In this document: one piece after another, positions 14,804 through 22,782 of the stretch | How positions within the stretch are numbered: position 1 is the stretch's first letter | Layout of the letters: every line of letters starts with the position of its first letter | Origin: Spirosoma luteum DSM 19990 | GTDB taxonomy: Bacteria > Bacteroidota > Bacteroidia > Cytophagales > Spirosomataceae | Direction of reading: 5' to 3' | DNA: 64,000 bases | NCBI RefSeq assembly: GCF_000374065.1 | Contig: NZ_KB893311.1 | Coordinates: forward strand, 154,460-218,459 | Program-made: the position numbers and the translations under genes | The notes under the pieces: generated by a model | The model's input: the letters and a program-made list of their open reading frames with translations, nothing else | Told to the model about the DNA's origin: nothing | The model's database searches: none

Positions 14804-15766
14804 ATGAGCAAGACGACCAAATTTCCCCAGCAACCGAAAACAGACATTTATCAGGTAATCACGAATCAGATTATTGCCGAACTTGAAAAAGGCAAACTAC
14901 CATGGCGGAAGCGGTGGGGGGTACTGCCAAACGGGAAAGCCGAAGTAGCCCGTAACTACCTGACCAAACAACCATATACTGGTATCAACAGCGTGCTTCT
15001 AGGTTGCCGCTCGGTGGAACGTCCTTACTTTCTAACCTTCAAGCAGGCAGCTCAACTAGGGGGTAGCATCCGCAAAGGGGCCAAAGGCATACCTATCGTT
15101 TATTGGAATGTAATCGAAAAAGAAAAGGAGACAACGAACCGGAAGGGGGAAACGAAGACCAAAACTGTCGGTATACCGTTGTTAAAGCCTTATTATGTTT
15201 TCCACGTATCAGACGTTGAAGGCATCGCCATCGAGCTACCAACGTTGTTGCCAGTTCAGGAACCAGCGAAGGAGCTCGTTATAGACCAGTGTGAAGCCGT
15301 TCTTGCCAGTTACAAAAACGGGCCAGTCCTTGTGCATAATAACCCCAAACGGGCCTGTTACAGTCCGTTATATGATCGGGTGAACATGCCAACTCTACCA
15401 GCTTTCGACTGCCCCGAAGCCTATTATTGGACCTTATTTCACGAACTCATTCATTCTACGGGTCATCGTGATCGGCTGAACCGCGATGAACTGGTTCATT
15501 CGGATCGATTCGGGGGAGAAAAATATGCAAAGGAAGAATTAACGGCTGAAATGGGCGCTTGTTTTCTGGCGCTCAGTAGTGGGATTGACATTACTGATAA
15601 CCGATTGCTTACAAATGCTGTTTCGTATCTGCAAAGCTGGTTAGGGGCTTTGAAAAATGACAAGACGCTGATCGTACGTGCAGCTGGTCAGGCTCAGAAA
15701 GCGGTTAATTTTATAACAGGCCACTCTATTACCGAGCCAGAACCATTAGCGGCATACGCAGCCTAA
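14804..15766 (+). CDS. ardC: ArdC-family antirestriction protein
   Basis: The start is ATG 14804 (MSKTTKFPQQ); a longer frame from 14762 overlaps the promoter. The N-terminal domain (residues about 12-135: DIYQVITNQIIAELEKGKLP, WRKRW, NYLTKQPYTGINSVLL) is the ArdC-like ssDNA-binding domain. The C-terminal half is a zincin-like metallopeptidase domain with HELIH in YYWTLFHELIHSTGHRDRLN, and a conserved AKEELTAEMGACFL further on. ArdC proteins bind single-stranded DNA and protect incoming plasmid DNA from restriction in the recipient. Behind the repeated promoter module, it is the functional anchor for reading this area as an early-establishment region. Confidence 0.93.
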   Translation: MSKTTKFPQQPKTDIYQVITNQIIAELEKGKLPWRKRWGVLPNGKAEVARNYLTKQPYTGINSVLLGCRSVERPYFLTFKQAAQLGGSIRKGAKGIPIVYWNVIEKEKETTNRKGETKTKTVGIPLLKPYYVFHVSDVEGIAIELPTLLPVQEPAKELVIDQCEAVLASYKNGPVLVHNNPKRACYSPLYDRVNMPTLPAFDCPEAYYWTLFHELIHSTGHRDRLNRDELVHSDRFGGEKYAKEELTAEMGACFLALSSGIDITDNRLLTNAVSYLQSWLGALKNDKTLIVRAAGQAQKAVNFITGHSITEPEPLAAYAA

Positions 15767-15786
15767 AACGATTCCAGAATAACAAT

Positions 15787-15822
15787 GATACATAAAGTAG
15801 TTTCCAAGCTACTTTATGTATC
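15787..15822 (+). terminator. Hairpin with 14-bp perfect stem after ardC
   Basis: GATACATAAAGTAG / CTACTTTATGTATC with an 8-nt loop, 21 bp after the stop and just before the ATP-grasp gene start. No T-run. It could attenuate readthrough. Confidence 0.6.
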
Positions 15823-15842
15823 AACTACACTTAACTCAACCC

Positions 15843-16562
15843 ATGACCAGAACGGTTTATATTCAGGCGTTAGATCAATTTCCCATTGACAAGCCAGGCG
15901 TTGACGCACTATTAGGCTTCAAACAGATGGGCGTAGCAACAAAATTTTACGAAACTATTGACCAGGTACCTCTGCATCCGAGTGTGCTGGTAGTCGGGTT
16001 TGCCGATGATGTAAGGTATTGGCTTATGGCAATGGGTATACCTATGCCTGGTTCAATAACCTTACCTAAGCAACTTCATTACTATGCAGGAAGAGCAATC
16101 CAGCAGACAACACTGGAGCAGGCGTTGATCCAGACGGAATACCCCTATTTTATAAAACCAACGCTGCATAAACTATTTGAAGCCCGTATAATTGAACAGC
16201 CTTCCGATTTGATAGACATCGTTAATACCGTCCCGTTAAGCACCGAAGCTTTGACATCCATACCGGTGACGTTTACGTCTGAATACCGGGGGGTTATCAT
16301 TGAAGGAAAATTTGTGGGTCTAAAGCACTATAAAGGCAATTTATGCCTTTTCCCGAGCTGCGAGATTATTAACCGAGTGATCCGCGATTTTACCGAACAA
16401 CCATTGGCGTTCAGTATTGATTTTGGTCTGGATTCACTAGGTAGAACCTTACTCGTCGAGTGCAATGATTTCTGGAGCCTGGATAGTTTTGGGCTGGATC
16501 CCAAGCTGTACGCTGAAGGATTATTACTTCGGTGGAATGAAATCCTTAAGGGGGCCGCATAG
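15843..16562 (+). CDS. ATP-grasp domain protein (239 aa)
   Basis: The start is chosen at ATG 15843 (MTRTVYIQALDQFPIDKPG), which lies after the hairpin; a longer frame from 15816 runs through the stem. The C-terminal half carries the ATP-grasp signature of this small family (DFGLDSLGRTLLVECNDFWS, then LDPKLYAEGLLLRW), and a central lysine in YPYFIKPTLHK could contact ATP. Such short ATP-grasp proteins (DUF4343-like) occur in phages and plasmids of Bacteroidota. A ligase acting on an amine or peptide substrate is the general expectation, but the substrate is unknown. It may share an operon with ardC. Confidence 0.75.
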   Translation: MTRTVYIQALDQFPIDKPGVDALLGFKQMGVATKFYETIDQVPLHPSVLVVGFADDVRYWLMAMGIPMPGSITLPKQLHYYAGRAIQQTTLEQALIQTEYPYFIKPTLHKLFEARIIEQPSDLIDIVNTVPLSTEALTSIPVTFTSEYRGVIIEGKFVGLKHYKGNLCLFPSCEIINRVIRDFTEQPLAFSIDFGLDSLGRTLLVECNDFWSLDSFGLDPKLYAEGLLLRWNEILKGAA

Positions 16563-16600
16563 CTCTTAAACAGGCACCAATCTGCCTGACTCGCAAACAA

Positions 16601-16702
16601 CACTACACATCACGTTAACGAGAAAGGGGACGATAGGATTTGTTAACTTCTTAAATAACAGATAGTTATAGTAGGGAAGCGGATAAAAAAACGCTATCTT
16701 TA
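16601..16702 (+). promoter_or_regulatory. Repeated promoter module, copy 6
   Basis: CACTACAC (16601-16608), AAAGGGGA (16623-16630), a GTTAACTTCTTAAAT segment that matches copy 5, and TATCTTTA at 16695-16702, 69 nt after GGGG. Confidence 0.75.
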
Positions 16703-16726
16703 ATTAGAATCTAACGCTAAGACGGG

Positions 16727-17230
16727 ATGACAAATCAACTGAACAGTTCAGTGCCAGGCAAAGAAAATACTTGCTGCCAGGCAACTCAGTTTGCCCAGCA
16801 GGTTGCCGGCATGACGAATGAACAAATTACTGCTTATTTAAGGGGGAAGCCAGTGAACTACGTAGATAATACCGTACTGGACCACAGTGGAGAGTACTTT
16901 GACCCCGTAAAATTTTTCTTTACAGATGGGTCTATACTTTTCATTTTTGATTGGAATGAAGAAACGCCGGTTATGAGGGTTTACGAACAACTCCTGACCA
17001 ATGCGCAGTTAATCAGCGCATATAGTGATGAAACCGGTGATTTCGACCATTTCAGTGCTCAACTAATCGACTCCCTACATGCTTTAGCCATCAGTGATTT
17101 TCCCGGCCAGACGCTACAGGTTGAGGTAAACCTTACGGTCGAAGGCTTACTGCTTCAATTGTCGACCGATACATTGTATATAATTATACGCTTGTTGCCG
17201 GAGAAGATCGATTTAATCCCGGTCAGTTAA
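16727..17230 (+). CDS. Hypothetical acidic protein (167 aa)
   Basis: A 167-residue acidic protein of mixed alpha/beta character (MTNEQITAYLRGKPVNYVDN, FFTDGSILFIFDWNEETP, YIIIRLLPEKIDLIPVS). It has no membrane segment and two early cysteines (NTCCQATQF). It is driven by promoter module copy 6. The family is unknown; an acidic protein expressed with ArdC is compatible with, but not evidence for, DNA mimicry. Confidence 0.55.
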   Translation: MTNQLNSSVPGKENTCCQATQFAQQVAGMTNEQITAYLRGKPVNYVDNTVLDHSGEYFDPVKFFFTDGSILFIFDWNEETPVMRVYEQLLTNAQLISAYSDETGDFDHFSAQLIDSLHALAISDFPGQTLQVEVNLTVEGLLLQLSTDTLYIIIRLLPEKIDLIPVS

Positions 17231-17408
17231 TCGCAGAGGTCAGCGCTGCTTACCAGCTTAAGAAGCTGTCTAATTCACCACCAAACTTGGTCTGATTACG
17301 ACTGAATTCTTATCTCAATATGCAACGTATATAGATATGCGTTAGTTGAGTTCAAAAGTACCTGAATCGTTCAGACGAAGAGCCGCAGTCCGTAAACTTT
17401 ATCCTATA

Positions 17409-17732
17409 ATGACCCCTGCATCAAAGATACTTCGCAATACAGGCAACTATAATCCTGCTTGTCGGGGTGAATTGCGTCAGATAGATGAGCATAGGGCTAA
17501 TCGGGAAGAAATCATTGGTTTAGCCCTATGCAGTTATGGCCATCTAATTCAAATAATGACCACATTTAGATTAGACTATTTGGGTATGCTTATTTACCAG
17601 GCGTACGATCAGCAGAATCCCCGTAACTCGTTAGTAGCCAATATCTGTCTATTGAATGGTGATACTTATTGCCCGTTTCAGCGGCTAGCCAATGGTACAT
17701 TCCAGCAGCTATTAGTTGAAGGGAGTCAATAA
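17409..17732 (+). CDS. Hypothetical protein (107 aa)
   Basis: The frame could open with TTG at 17346, but ATG 17409 (MTPASKILRNTGNYN) is the better start. The product of 107 residues has a helical middle (HRANREEIIGLALCSYGHLIQ) and ends ANGTFQQLLVEGSQ. No family is recognised. It lies between two module-driven units and has no G-box of its own upstream. Confidence 0.45.
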   Translation: MTPASKILRNTGNYNPACRGELRQIDEHRANREEIIGLALCSYGHLIQIMTTFRLDYLGMLIYQAYDQQNPRNSLVANICLLNGDTYCPFQRLANGTFQQLLVEGSQ

Positions 17733-17803
17733 TAAGCCTCTTATCCATGTCTCCACGACACTAAACACTCCACGATTTCACTAGTAGGAATGCGTATAAA
17801 CAC

Positions 17804-17887
17804 GGGATGAAGGGGAAAAGGGTGGGCCAATCAGATAGACATAAGGGGCACAAAGGTTGAGGGTTAAATGAATATTTCGTATATTTA
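17804..17887 (+). promoter_or_regulatory. Repeated promoter module, copy 7 (upstream of PRTRC)
   Basis: G-box GGGATGAAGGGGAAAAGGG (17804-17822) and TATATTTA (17880-17887), 68 nt after GGGG. A degenerate CACTAAAC lies about 50 bp upstream. It precedes gene 17925 and the PRTRC genes. Confidence 0.75.
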
Positions 17888-17924
17888 TAATGTAGATAAT
17901 CAGTGAGTTAACTATATTTTTTAC

Positions 17925-18146
17925 ATGGCAGAGCTAAAAGAATTAAGCGGAGTTTTACACCCAAATACCCGCAAGAACAAGCCCAACAGCCCAGATTTTA
18001 TAGGTCAGATTCTGATTGACGGACAAAAATATGAACTAGCTGGCTGGAACACGAAGAAAGTCAACCTAGAGGGTAAGTCATTTGTAAACATACGGGCCAA
18101 CCGTATTATTTCTACGCATCCCGCCCGTGACCCGTTTCAGGAATAA
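17925..18146 (+). CDS. Small protein at the head of the PRTRC operon (73 aa)
   Basis: A 73-residue basic protein (MAELKELSGVLHPNTRKNKP, then DFIGQILIDGQKYELAGWNT). The pattern of short beta strands with 'G-I-IDGQ-Y-LAGW' resembles small DUF736-like or OB-fold-like proteins, but not firmly. Its end overlaps the open frame of the PRTRC E gene, and it is the first gene after promoter module copy 7. It is probably co-transcribed with the cassette. Confidence 0.55.
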   Translation: MAELKELSGVLHPNTRKNKPNSPDFIGQILIDGQKYELAGWNTKKVNLEGKSFVNIRANRIISTHPARDPFQE

Positions 18147-18195
18147 ACGTGTTCGTAATGGTAGCCATCGTCTTTTACTTTCAATTGGTAATCTT

Positions 18196-18801
18196 ATGGA
18201 TTTTTTTCAACGCCTTGCGGCTCTGAATCTTACAGGTGATTTAAAGCTAGTTATCACCGATACGCCAAACGGACAGCGCGTAACCTTACTTTTAGTCAAT
18301 GACCTATGCGGGGATGAAGCCCGTAAACAGATTGCTCCACTTAATATAACAGGCACCCCTACTGAACTGGATGCTGGATTCTTCAACATTATTGAAAAGC
18401 CGATGCAACAGGCATCGGGATTAATGGTCAATTTGGAAGCCTTTCAAAAGAGTCTGGAAAAAACGCAACAGCAATCGGCAAAGGAAAAGCTCGAAGAATC
18501 AACTAAGAAAAAAGCAAAAGAGGAGTTGAAAAAAGCCTACGACGCGGCCATGAAGAAAGTAGATGAACTGGAAAAAGAAAAAAGATACCGGGAAGCCTAC
18601 GCCAAAACGCCTGACCCTGAACAGCACCCCGATCAGGCCGAATCCATTCGTAAAAAACGTGCCGAATTACTGGCAAATTTCTCACAGCCAGGATTGTTCG
18701 ATGCAATACCTGTCCAGTCAGCCAGTCAGCCCTCTACTGAGGAGAATACGTCAGGCGTAGAAACGTCAACAAACGCAACAATTGAATCTGTGACCGCTTA
18801 A
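18196..18801 (+). CDS. PRTRC system protein E
   Basis: The start is ATG 18196 (MDFFQRLAALNLTGDLKLVI). The first 80 residues match PRTRC E: FFQ-L--LN-TGDL-L-I, then LNITGTPTELDAGFFNIIEKP. A long Lys/Glu coiled coil follows (about residues 75-140). The C-terminal part has KRYREAYAKTPDPEQHPDQA and the end LANFSQPGLFDAIP, typical of the family. PRTRC cassettes (ParB-related, ThiF-related) are conserved on plasmids and islands and encode E1/E2-like proteins of unknown purpose. The QPGLFD stretch also resembles a sliding-clamp-binding peptide. Confidence 0.85.
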   Translation: MDFFQRLAALNLTGDLKLVITDTPNGQRVTLLLVNDLCGDEARKQIAPLNITGTPTELDAGFFNIIEKPMQQASGLMVNLEAFQKSLEKTQQQSAKEKLEESTKKKAKEELKKAYDAAMKKVDELEKEKRYREAYAKTPDPEQHPDQAESIRKKRAELLANFSQPGLFDAIPVQSASQPSTEENTSGVETSTNATIESVTA

Positions 18802-18812
18802 ATTATTTGCTT

Positions 18813-19031
18813 ATGTTACTTGCAACCCAACTCAAACGTGTCTTTCTGATGGAAGAAAAAGGGCAGACCGTTGAATTATCTGACCCCGACCCCACGCTTA
18901 GTCCTCAGGCAGTTTTAAACCATTATTCCAACCTATACGCAATTCTGACAACCGCTAAAATCAGTCCCGCTGACATCAGGGATGATGCGGTTCAGTACAG
19001 ATTTGAATCAGTCATGGGAACTAAAGGTTAG
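18813..19031 (+). CDS. PRTRC system protein C
   Basis: A 72-residue protein starting at ATG 18813 (MLLATQLKRVFLMEEKGQTV). It shows the family pattern: RVF-----G---LSDPDPTLSPQAVLNHYSNLYAILTTA, with Asp-Pro repeats, and ends YRFESVMGTKG. PRTRC C proteins end in a 'GTKG' type tail that has been compared to the Gly-terminated tails of ubiquitin-like proteins, so it could be the modifier of this cassette (inference). It follows protein E by 11 bp. Confidence 0.87.
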   Translation: MLLATQLKRVFLMEEKGQTVELSDPDPTLSPQAVLNHYSNLYAILTTAKISPADIRDDAVQYRFESVMGTKG

Positions 19032-19035
19032 AAAA

Positions 19036-20210
19036 ATGATGGGTAAATCCGCTCGAAAGATACCGTCCATTAAACTCAATGAACCAAAATGGTTGCTCGC
19101 CCGAAATCTAATCGACTACATGAACACGCTCGATCAGATGCCCGACGCAAGACAGGCCATAACGGGGCAACAACGGTGTGCGCCCCTCAGCCTACTGCCG
19201 ATGGTTTTTTAAATCATTGCTTTGCCCCCGTTTATCCTCTAACCGAAGAGCTTTTCGACCAGCAGGGAGTAGAAACCGATTTTTTTAAATCGGTTTCTTA
19301 CCTGTCTGACCTCTACAATCTGGGCCTTGACGTGCATCAGTTGGAATGGGGGCATAATTACCCGTTTAATATTCAGCACAGTTATCAACTCGTTGTCGAG
19401 AAGCTGAAAGCTATTCGGGAGGACGTAGACGTGTTGATACTATCCAACGAGACAACCAAAGGGACTTTAGCGACCGTCCAGCAGTACGATACCGATTACT
19501 ATTCGTATTTCGTTCCGGTTAAACCCCTTTGGCAGCTTCAAAAATCGGGTAATAATAAACCATTGACGCACCTGCTTGAATCTATTTACGCGTACCTGAT
19601 GCACATTAGCGGATTGCCATTTATATCGGACCAGAGTTCTTATGTGTTTTATCAATGCGACATGATGCTGGAAAGTCGTGCTGAGTGGACTGGCCGGGAG
19701 GAGCGTAAAGAATACACCGCCTTTGAAAAAATAGTGAAGCAGTCTCGTCGGGGGAGCCGGATAATTCGCAACCGAATCAACCAGACTACCCACTTGAAAA
19801 ACTTCCACAGGCGTTTTTCTGGGTTCCAGCCTGAGTCAGAAGCCGAAGCTGAATTAAAAGCCGTTGCCAGTACATTTCTCAATTTGTACACCCGGTTTCC
19901 AAACCGTTCAATCTGGGATAGTTACCACATTGGTCTGATGACTCCTGACGAGGAATACCGGATTCATCCCGATCAGTTTATTTCGTTCATCTGGGATTTT
20001 GACGATGGGATTTACGATGATCTTGTGCAGTCGCTAGATGCTGATTTTAATGGGGGGGGCTATGTTGAATTACCCCAAACAGTACAGATGTTCGACCAGC
20101 CACAACCCGTTCAGACGCTAAATCTGGAATTCGAAGAAACCTTCTTTACGACAGTGGGTAATTTGATTTCAGTTCAACATAAACTAAGCTTGGATGCAAA
20201 ATATAACTGA
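19036..20210 (+). CDS. PRTRC system protein F, apparently frameshifted
   Basis: A 58-codon frame starts at ATG 19036, 4 bp after the protein C stop, and reads naturally (KLNEPKWLLARNLIDYMN). It stops at TAA 19210-19212 directly after six T residues. The frame that then carries the conserved body (FAPVYPLTEELFDQQGVETD to LISVQHKLSLDAKYN) is -1 relative to it. That frame's own first ATG (19089) would give an odd basic N-terminus (VARPKSNRLHEHARS). The whole span of about 390 codons fits the usual size of PRTRC F. Either a real -1 frameshift at the T-run or an indel nearby (a GGGG at about 19163 is another candidate) joins the parts. The role of protein F is unknown. Confidence 0.7.
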
Positions 20211-20907
20211 ACAGTTTGAACAGGGCTATTATCCCGTTAAAGCCTTATTGCTGTACCGCTCGAAGTTGGAAACACGTTCGTTTTATTTGGAAGCTTTCGA
20301 CATCGAGAAGAAAACGGGTAAGCCCATAAATGCCCATCCGTTGGCCGAGAACGAGCTTACTATGTTGTCGAAAGCACTACTTACTAAAGAGAAAAAGCAA
20401 CAGGATTATCTGATGCCCAAAGAATTATTACCGGCTAATGTACTTAGCTTGAATACGCAGTCCGGTGTTGTATTATGGTACACACCCGCGCAGGAGCAAT
20501 CTTTGTTTTTTAAAGACTCTCTGACCATTCCATGCGGCAAAGCCCAGGTACCGGCCCTGGTCTGGAAAGCCTCAAAGTGCGGACTACAGCTTTTCGCCTT
20601 ATCAGACGACCGAAAACCTGACATAAAAACCGCGCTTTATTACGCTCCTTTTTTTAATACCGCTAAATCAGGAAATGTATGTATGGGTACTGTACAGGTA
20701 GGAATAACCGAATCAAGTTCGTTAGAGGAATTTATAGGGGCTTGGGAAACGGCTTTTTTTAACAGTTATTTTTCTCACTTGAATGACCAGCATCAACCCG
20801 TAAAAGGCAATATTATCCAGCTTTGGCAGTCACTGATGGATTCAGGAAAACCGTTTCCAATAGGGTTATTAACCACAAGTTTATTAACCATCCAGCAGCT
20901 ATTGTAG
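20194..20907 (+). CDS. PRTRC system protein B (E2-like)
   Basis: A 237-residue protein whose start overlaps the end of protein F by 17 bp. PRTRC B has a Prok-E2-type fold with a putative catalytic cysteine. Here a cysteine lies in SGNVCMGTVQVG (about residue 168), followed by the conserved EEFIGAWETAFFNSYFSHL. The product is therefore a candidate conjugating (E2) enzyme working with the ThiF/E1 gene directly downstream. The biological target is not known. Confidence 0.85.
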   Translation: MQNITEQFEQGYYPVKALLLYRSKLETRSFYLEAFDIEKKTGKPINAHPLAENELTMLSKALLTKEKKQQDYLMPKELLPANVLSLNTQSGVVLWYTPAQEQSLFFKDSLTIPCGKAQVPALVWKASKCGLQLFALSDDRKPDIKTALYYAPFFNTAKSGNVCMGTVQVGITESSSLEEFIGAWETAFFNSYFSHLNDQHQPVKGNIIQLWQSLMDSGKPFPIGLLTTSLLTIQQLL

Positions 20908-20908
20908 T

Positions 20909-21721
20909 ATGGAAACTAAAAAACCACTAATGCATTTTACCGCCGGATATTTAATTAATCCGACCAATCCGGTAACCGTAAATCTGCTGGGCGCGGGCGG
21001 GACAGGTTCCCAAATGCTGATGGCACTCGCTAAAATGAATTATGCCCTCAAGCAGTTAGAGCATCCCGGTTTTCAGGTAAATCTTTGGGACGGTGATACG
21101 GTGAGTAAAGCAAATTTAGGTCGTCAGCTATTTGCGGAGGTAGAACTAGGTTTTAACAAAGCGGTAGCCTTAGTGAATCGTACTAACCGATTTTTCGGAA
21201 CGAACTGGAAAGCCGTACCGGAACCCTACTGCATCAACAGTCTGCGAAAAGAATATAATGCACTGGCATCAGCTAACGTATTTATCAGTTGCGTAGACAC
21301 GGTATCATCGAGAATGGAGTTAGCCAATATTTTACGTCAAATTATTGAAAAACGGGAACACCATCAGGATAGACCCTACTACTGGATGGATTTTGGCAAC
21401 GGCAGACATACCGGACAAGTAATTCTCTCAACAGTGGGTAAATTGCCACAACCTACCTCAAAAAAGTATCGTACCGTTGAACAGCTACCCTTTGTAACGG
21501 ATGAGTTTAAAACCTTGCTGGAACAGGCAGATACCTCGGATGATACGCCATCCTGTTCGCTGGCGGAAGCCTTATCCAAACAGGAGTTATTCATTAATCC
21601 GACATTAGCCAATATTGGTAGTTCCCTGCTGTGGTCGCTGTTACGAAATGGCATGACTGAACACAGGGGGGTGTTTCTGAACCTGCACGAGTTTCGCACC
21701 CAGCCGCTAAAACTGAACTAA
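20909..21721 (+). CDS. PRTRC ThiF/E1-like adenylating protein
   Basis: A 270-residue ThiF-fold protein with the nucleotide-binding loop GAGGTGSQML (about residue 29), followed by LWDGDTVSKANLGRQLF with the conserved Asn and Arg. A late segment (about residue 210) has the family's Cys in TPSCSLAEALSKQELFIN. It is an E1-like enzyme that would adenylate the C-terminus of a small modifier, perhaps PRTRC C. The start lies 1 bp after the B stop. The JAB peptidase (PRTRC A) and ParB that complete typical cassettes are not adjacent here. Confidence 0.9.
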   Translation: METKKPLMHFTAGYLINPTNPVTVNLLGAGGTGSQMLMALAKMNYALKQLEHPGFQVNLWDGDTVSKANLGRQLFAEVELGFNKAVALVNRTNRFFGTNWKAVPEPYCINSLRKEYNALASANVFISCVDTVSSRMELANILRQIIEKREHHQDRPYYWMDFGNGRHTGQVILSTVGKLPQPTSKKYRTVEQLPFVTDEFKTLLEQADTSDDTPSCSLAEALSKQELFINPTLANIGSSLLWSLLRNGMTEHRGVFLNLHEFRTQPLKLN

Positions 21722-21738
21722 CGTTTAACGAGCTTTTG

Positions 21739-21758
21739 GACTGGCTGTTTAGCCAGTC
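21739..21758 (+). terminator. Hairpin closing the PRTRC operon
   Basis: Perfect 8-bp stem GACTGGCT / AGCCAGTC with loop GTTT, 17 bp after the stop. No clear T-run. Probable operon end. Confidence 0.6.
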
Positions 21759-21785
21759 GCTAACTACCTCACAACACTGAACTGG

Positions 21786-21886
21786 ACTACACTAATTCTA
21801 CCTGGGAATAAGGGGAAAGATGCTTTTGTAATTACTTGTAAATTAGCGGGTTGCCTTGTTTTCTGGTTTCAGAATGCCGATCTTTA
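21786..21886 (+). promoter_or_regulatory. Repeated promoter module, copy 8
   Basis: ACTACAC (21786-21792), G-box GGGAATAAGGGGAAAG (21804-21819) and GATCTTTA (21879-21886), 67 nt after GGGG. It precedes genes 21915 and 22147. Confidence 0.75.
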
Positions 21887-21914
21887 AGTTAGTAAAGGAA
21901 GGCCAAAAGGCTGA

Positions 21915-22118
21915 GTGACAACTCCAGAATATTTCCCCATGAAACCCGCTGATGCCTACCGAAGACTGATCGAATCTGGACCTTTCGATGATCCTCTGGT
22001 GTCCTGGTGCGCCACGCGCTGGCACTGGGTCGCGCGGGAGGGAAAGCAGGTACTTTGCTGCACACCCTGGCGCTCGGTTAGTAAAGACTACCCTGAATTC
22101 ATAAAGCCGGTTGTTTAA
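21915..22118 (+). CDS. Small hypothetical protein (67 aa, GTG start)
   Basis: A 67-codon frame from GTG 21915, or 59 codons from ATG 21939 (MKPADAYRRLIESGPFDD). It is rich in Trp and Cys (SWCATRWHWVAREGKQVLCC). It sits 28 bp after the -7 box of promoter module copy 8, where a first gene is expected. No family is known. Confidence 0.5.
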   Translation: MTTPEYFPMKPADAYRRLIESGPFDDPLVSWCATRWHWVAREGKQVLCCTPWRSVSKDYPEFIKPVV

Positions 22119-22146
22119 ACCCTGTTCTTACCAACCTCAAAATTCT

Positions 22147-22572
22147 ATGACGATGGATGCGCTCGATCCTTTTACGGAAACTATAATTCAGCGCCTGGCT
22201 GAAACACTGGTAGCTGCTAGGGAGGCCAGTCAAACACAGCCCTTAACCGATATGTGTTCGGAAGTCTGGTTTATGTATGACCTAATTGGCAATATAGGGT
22301 TTAGCATGATGGGTGCCCATCATGTTCAGTTTGATAATGACCAGTTCAACCTCACCTGGAAAATGGGATCGGGTGCTTCAATGGATACCGTTGAGTTCAG
22401 CTATAATCCAGGCAAGGACTTATTCAATCTGCGGTTCAGACGGTACGTTATGGGACAGTCGATTATTATCGAGAAAGAAACCGAATTTCTTGGTATCTAC
22501 GATGACATGGTTATCCCGCTGATTGATAAACAGACCGGGTCACGCCAGACCGGGTTTTATCTACGTCTGTAA
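22147..22572 (+). CDS. Hypothetical protein (141 aa)
   Basis: The start is taken at ATG 22147 (MTMDALDPFTETIIQRLAET). A longer frame from 22111 overlaps the previous gene and has a Cys-rich start without support. The product is about 141 residues, with an N-terminal helix and then a beta-rich part with several Met and Phe residues. The gene ends shortly before a hairpin at 22600. Family unknown. Confidence 0.55.
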   Translation: MTMDALDPFTETIIQRLAETLVAAREASQTQPLTDMCSEVWFMYDLIGNIGFSMMGAHHVQFDNDQFNLTWKMGSGASMDTVEFSYNPGKDLFNLRFRRYVMGQSIIIEKETEFLGIYDDMVIPLIDKQTGSRQTGFYLRL

Positions 22573-22599
22573 AAAGAAATTTTTGTTTGTATGGGTAGT

Positions 22600-22628
22600 A
22601 TTCAACGCCTGTAGTACAGGCGTTGAAT
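22600..22628 (+). terminator. Perfect hairpin after gene 22147
   Basis: ATTCAACGCCTGTA-G-TACAGGCGTTGAAT, a nearly loopless 14-bp stem 27 bp after the stop. It may be a terminator or a cruciform; the following T-run is weak. Confidence 0.55.
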
Positions 22629-22709
22629 CTGAGTAAAAGAATCATTGATGTAAGAATATGTCATCACATTACTGGCTAATAACTTTAGCCAAGTCCTGGA
22701 TAATTAAAA

Positions 22710-22761
22710 TTTTATATTTTCAAATATTAAAATTTAAATAGTTATATTTGAAAATATAAAA
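22710..22761 (+). promoter_or_regulatory. AT-rich inverted repeat over the promoter of gene 22783
   Basis: Two perfect 18-bp arms (22710-22727, 22744-22761) with a 16-nt spacer. The right arm contains TATATTTG (22743-22750), a good Bacteroidota -7 box, 33 nt before the ATG. This fits an operator that covers its own promoter. Confidence 0.7.
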
Positions 22762-22782
22762 CTAACTTTAATTCATATTTCT

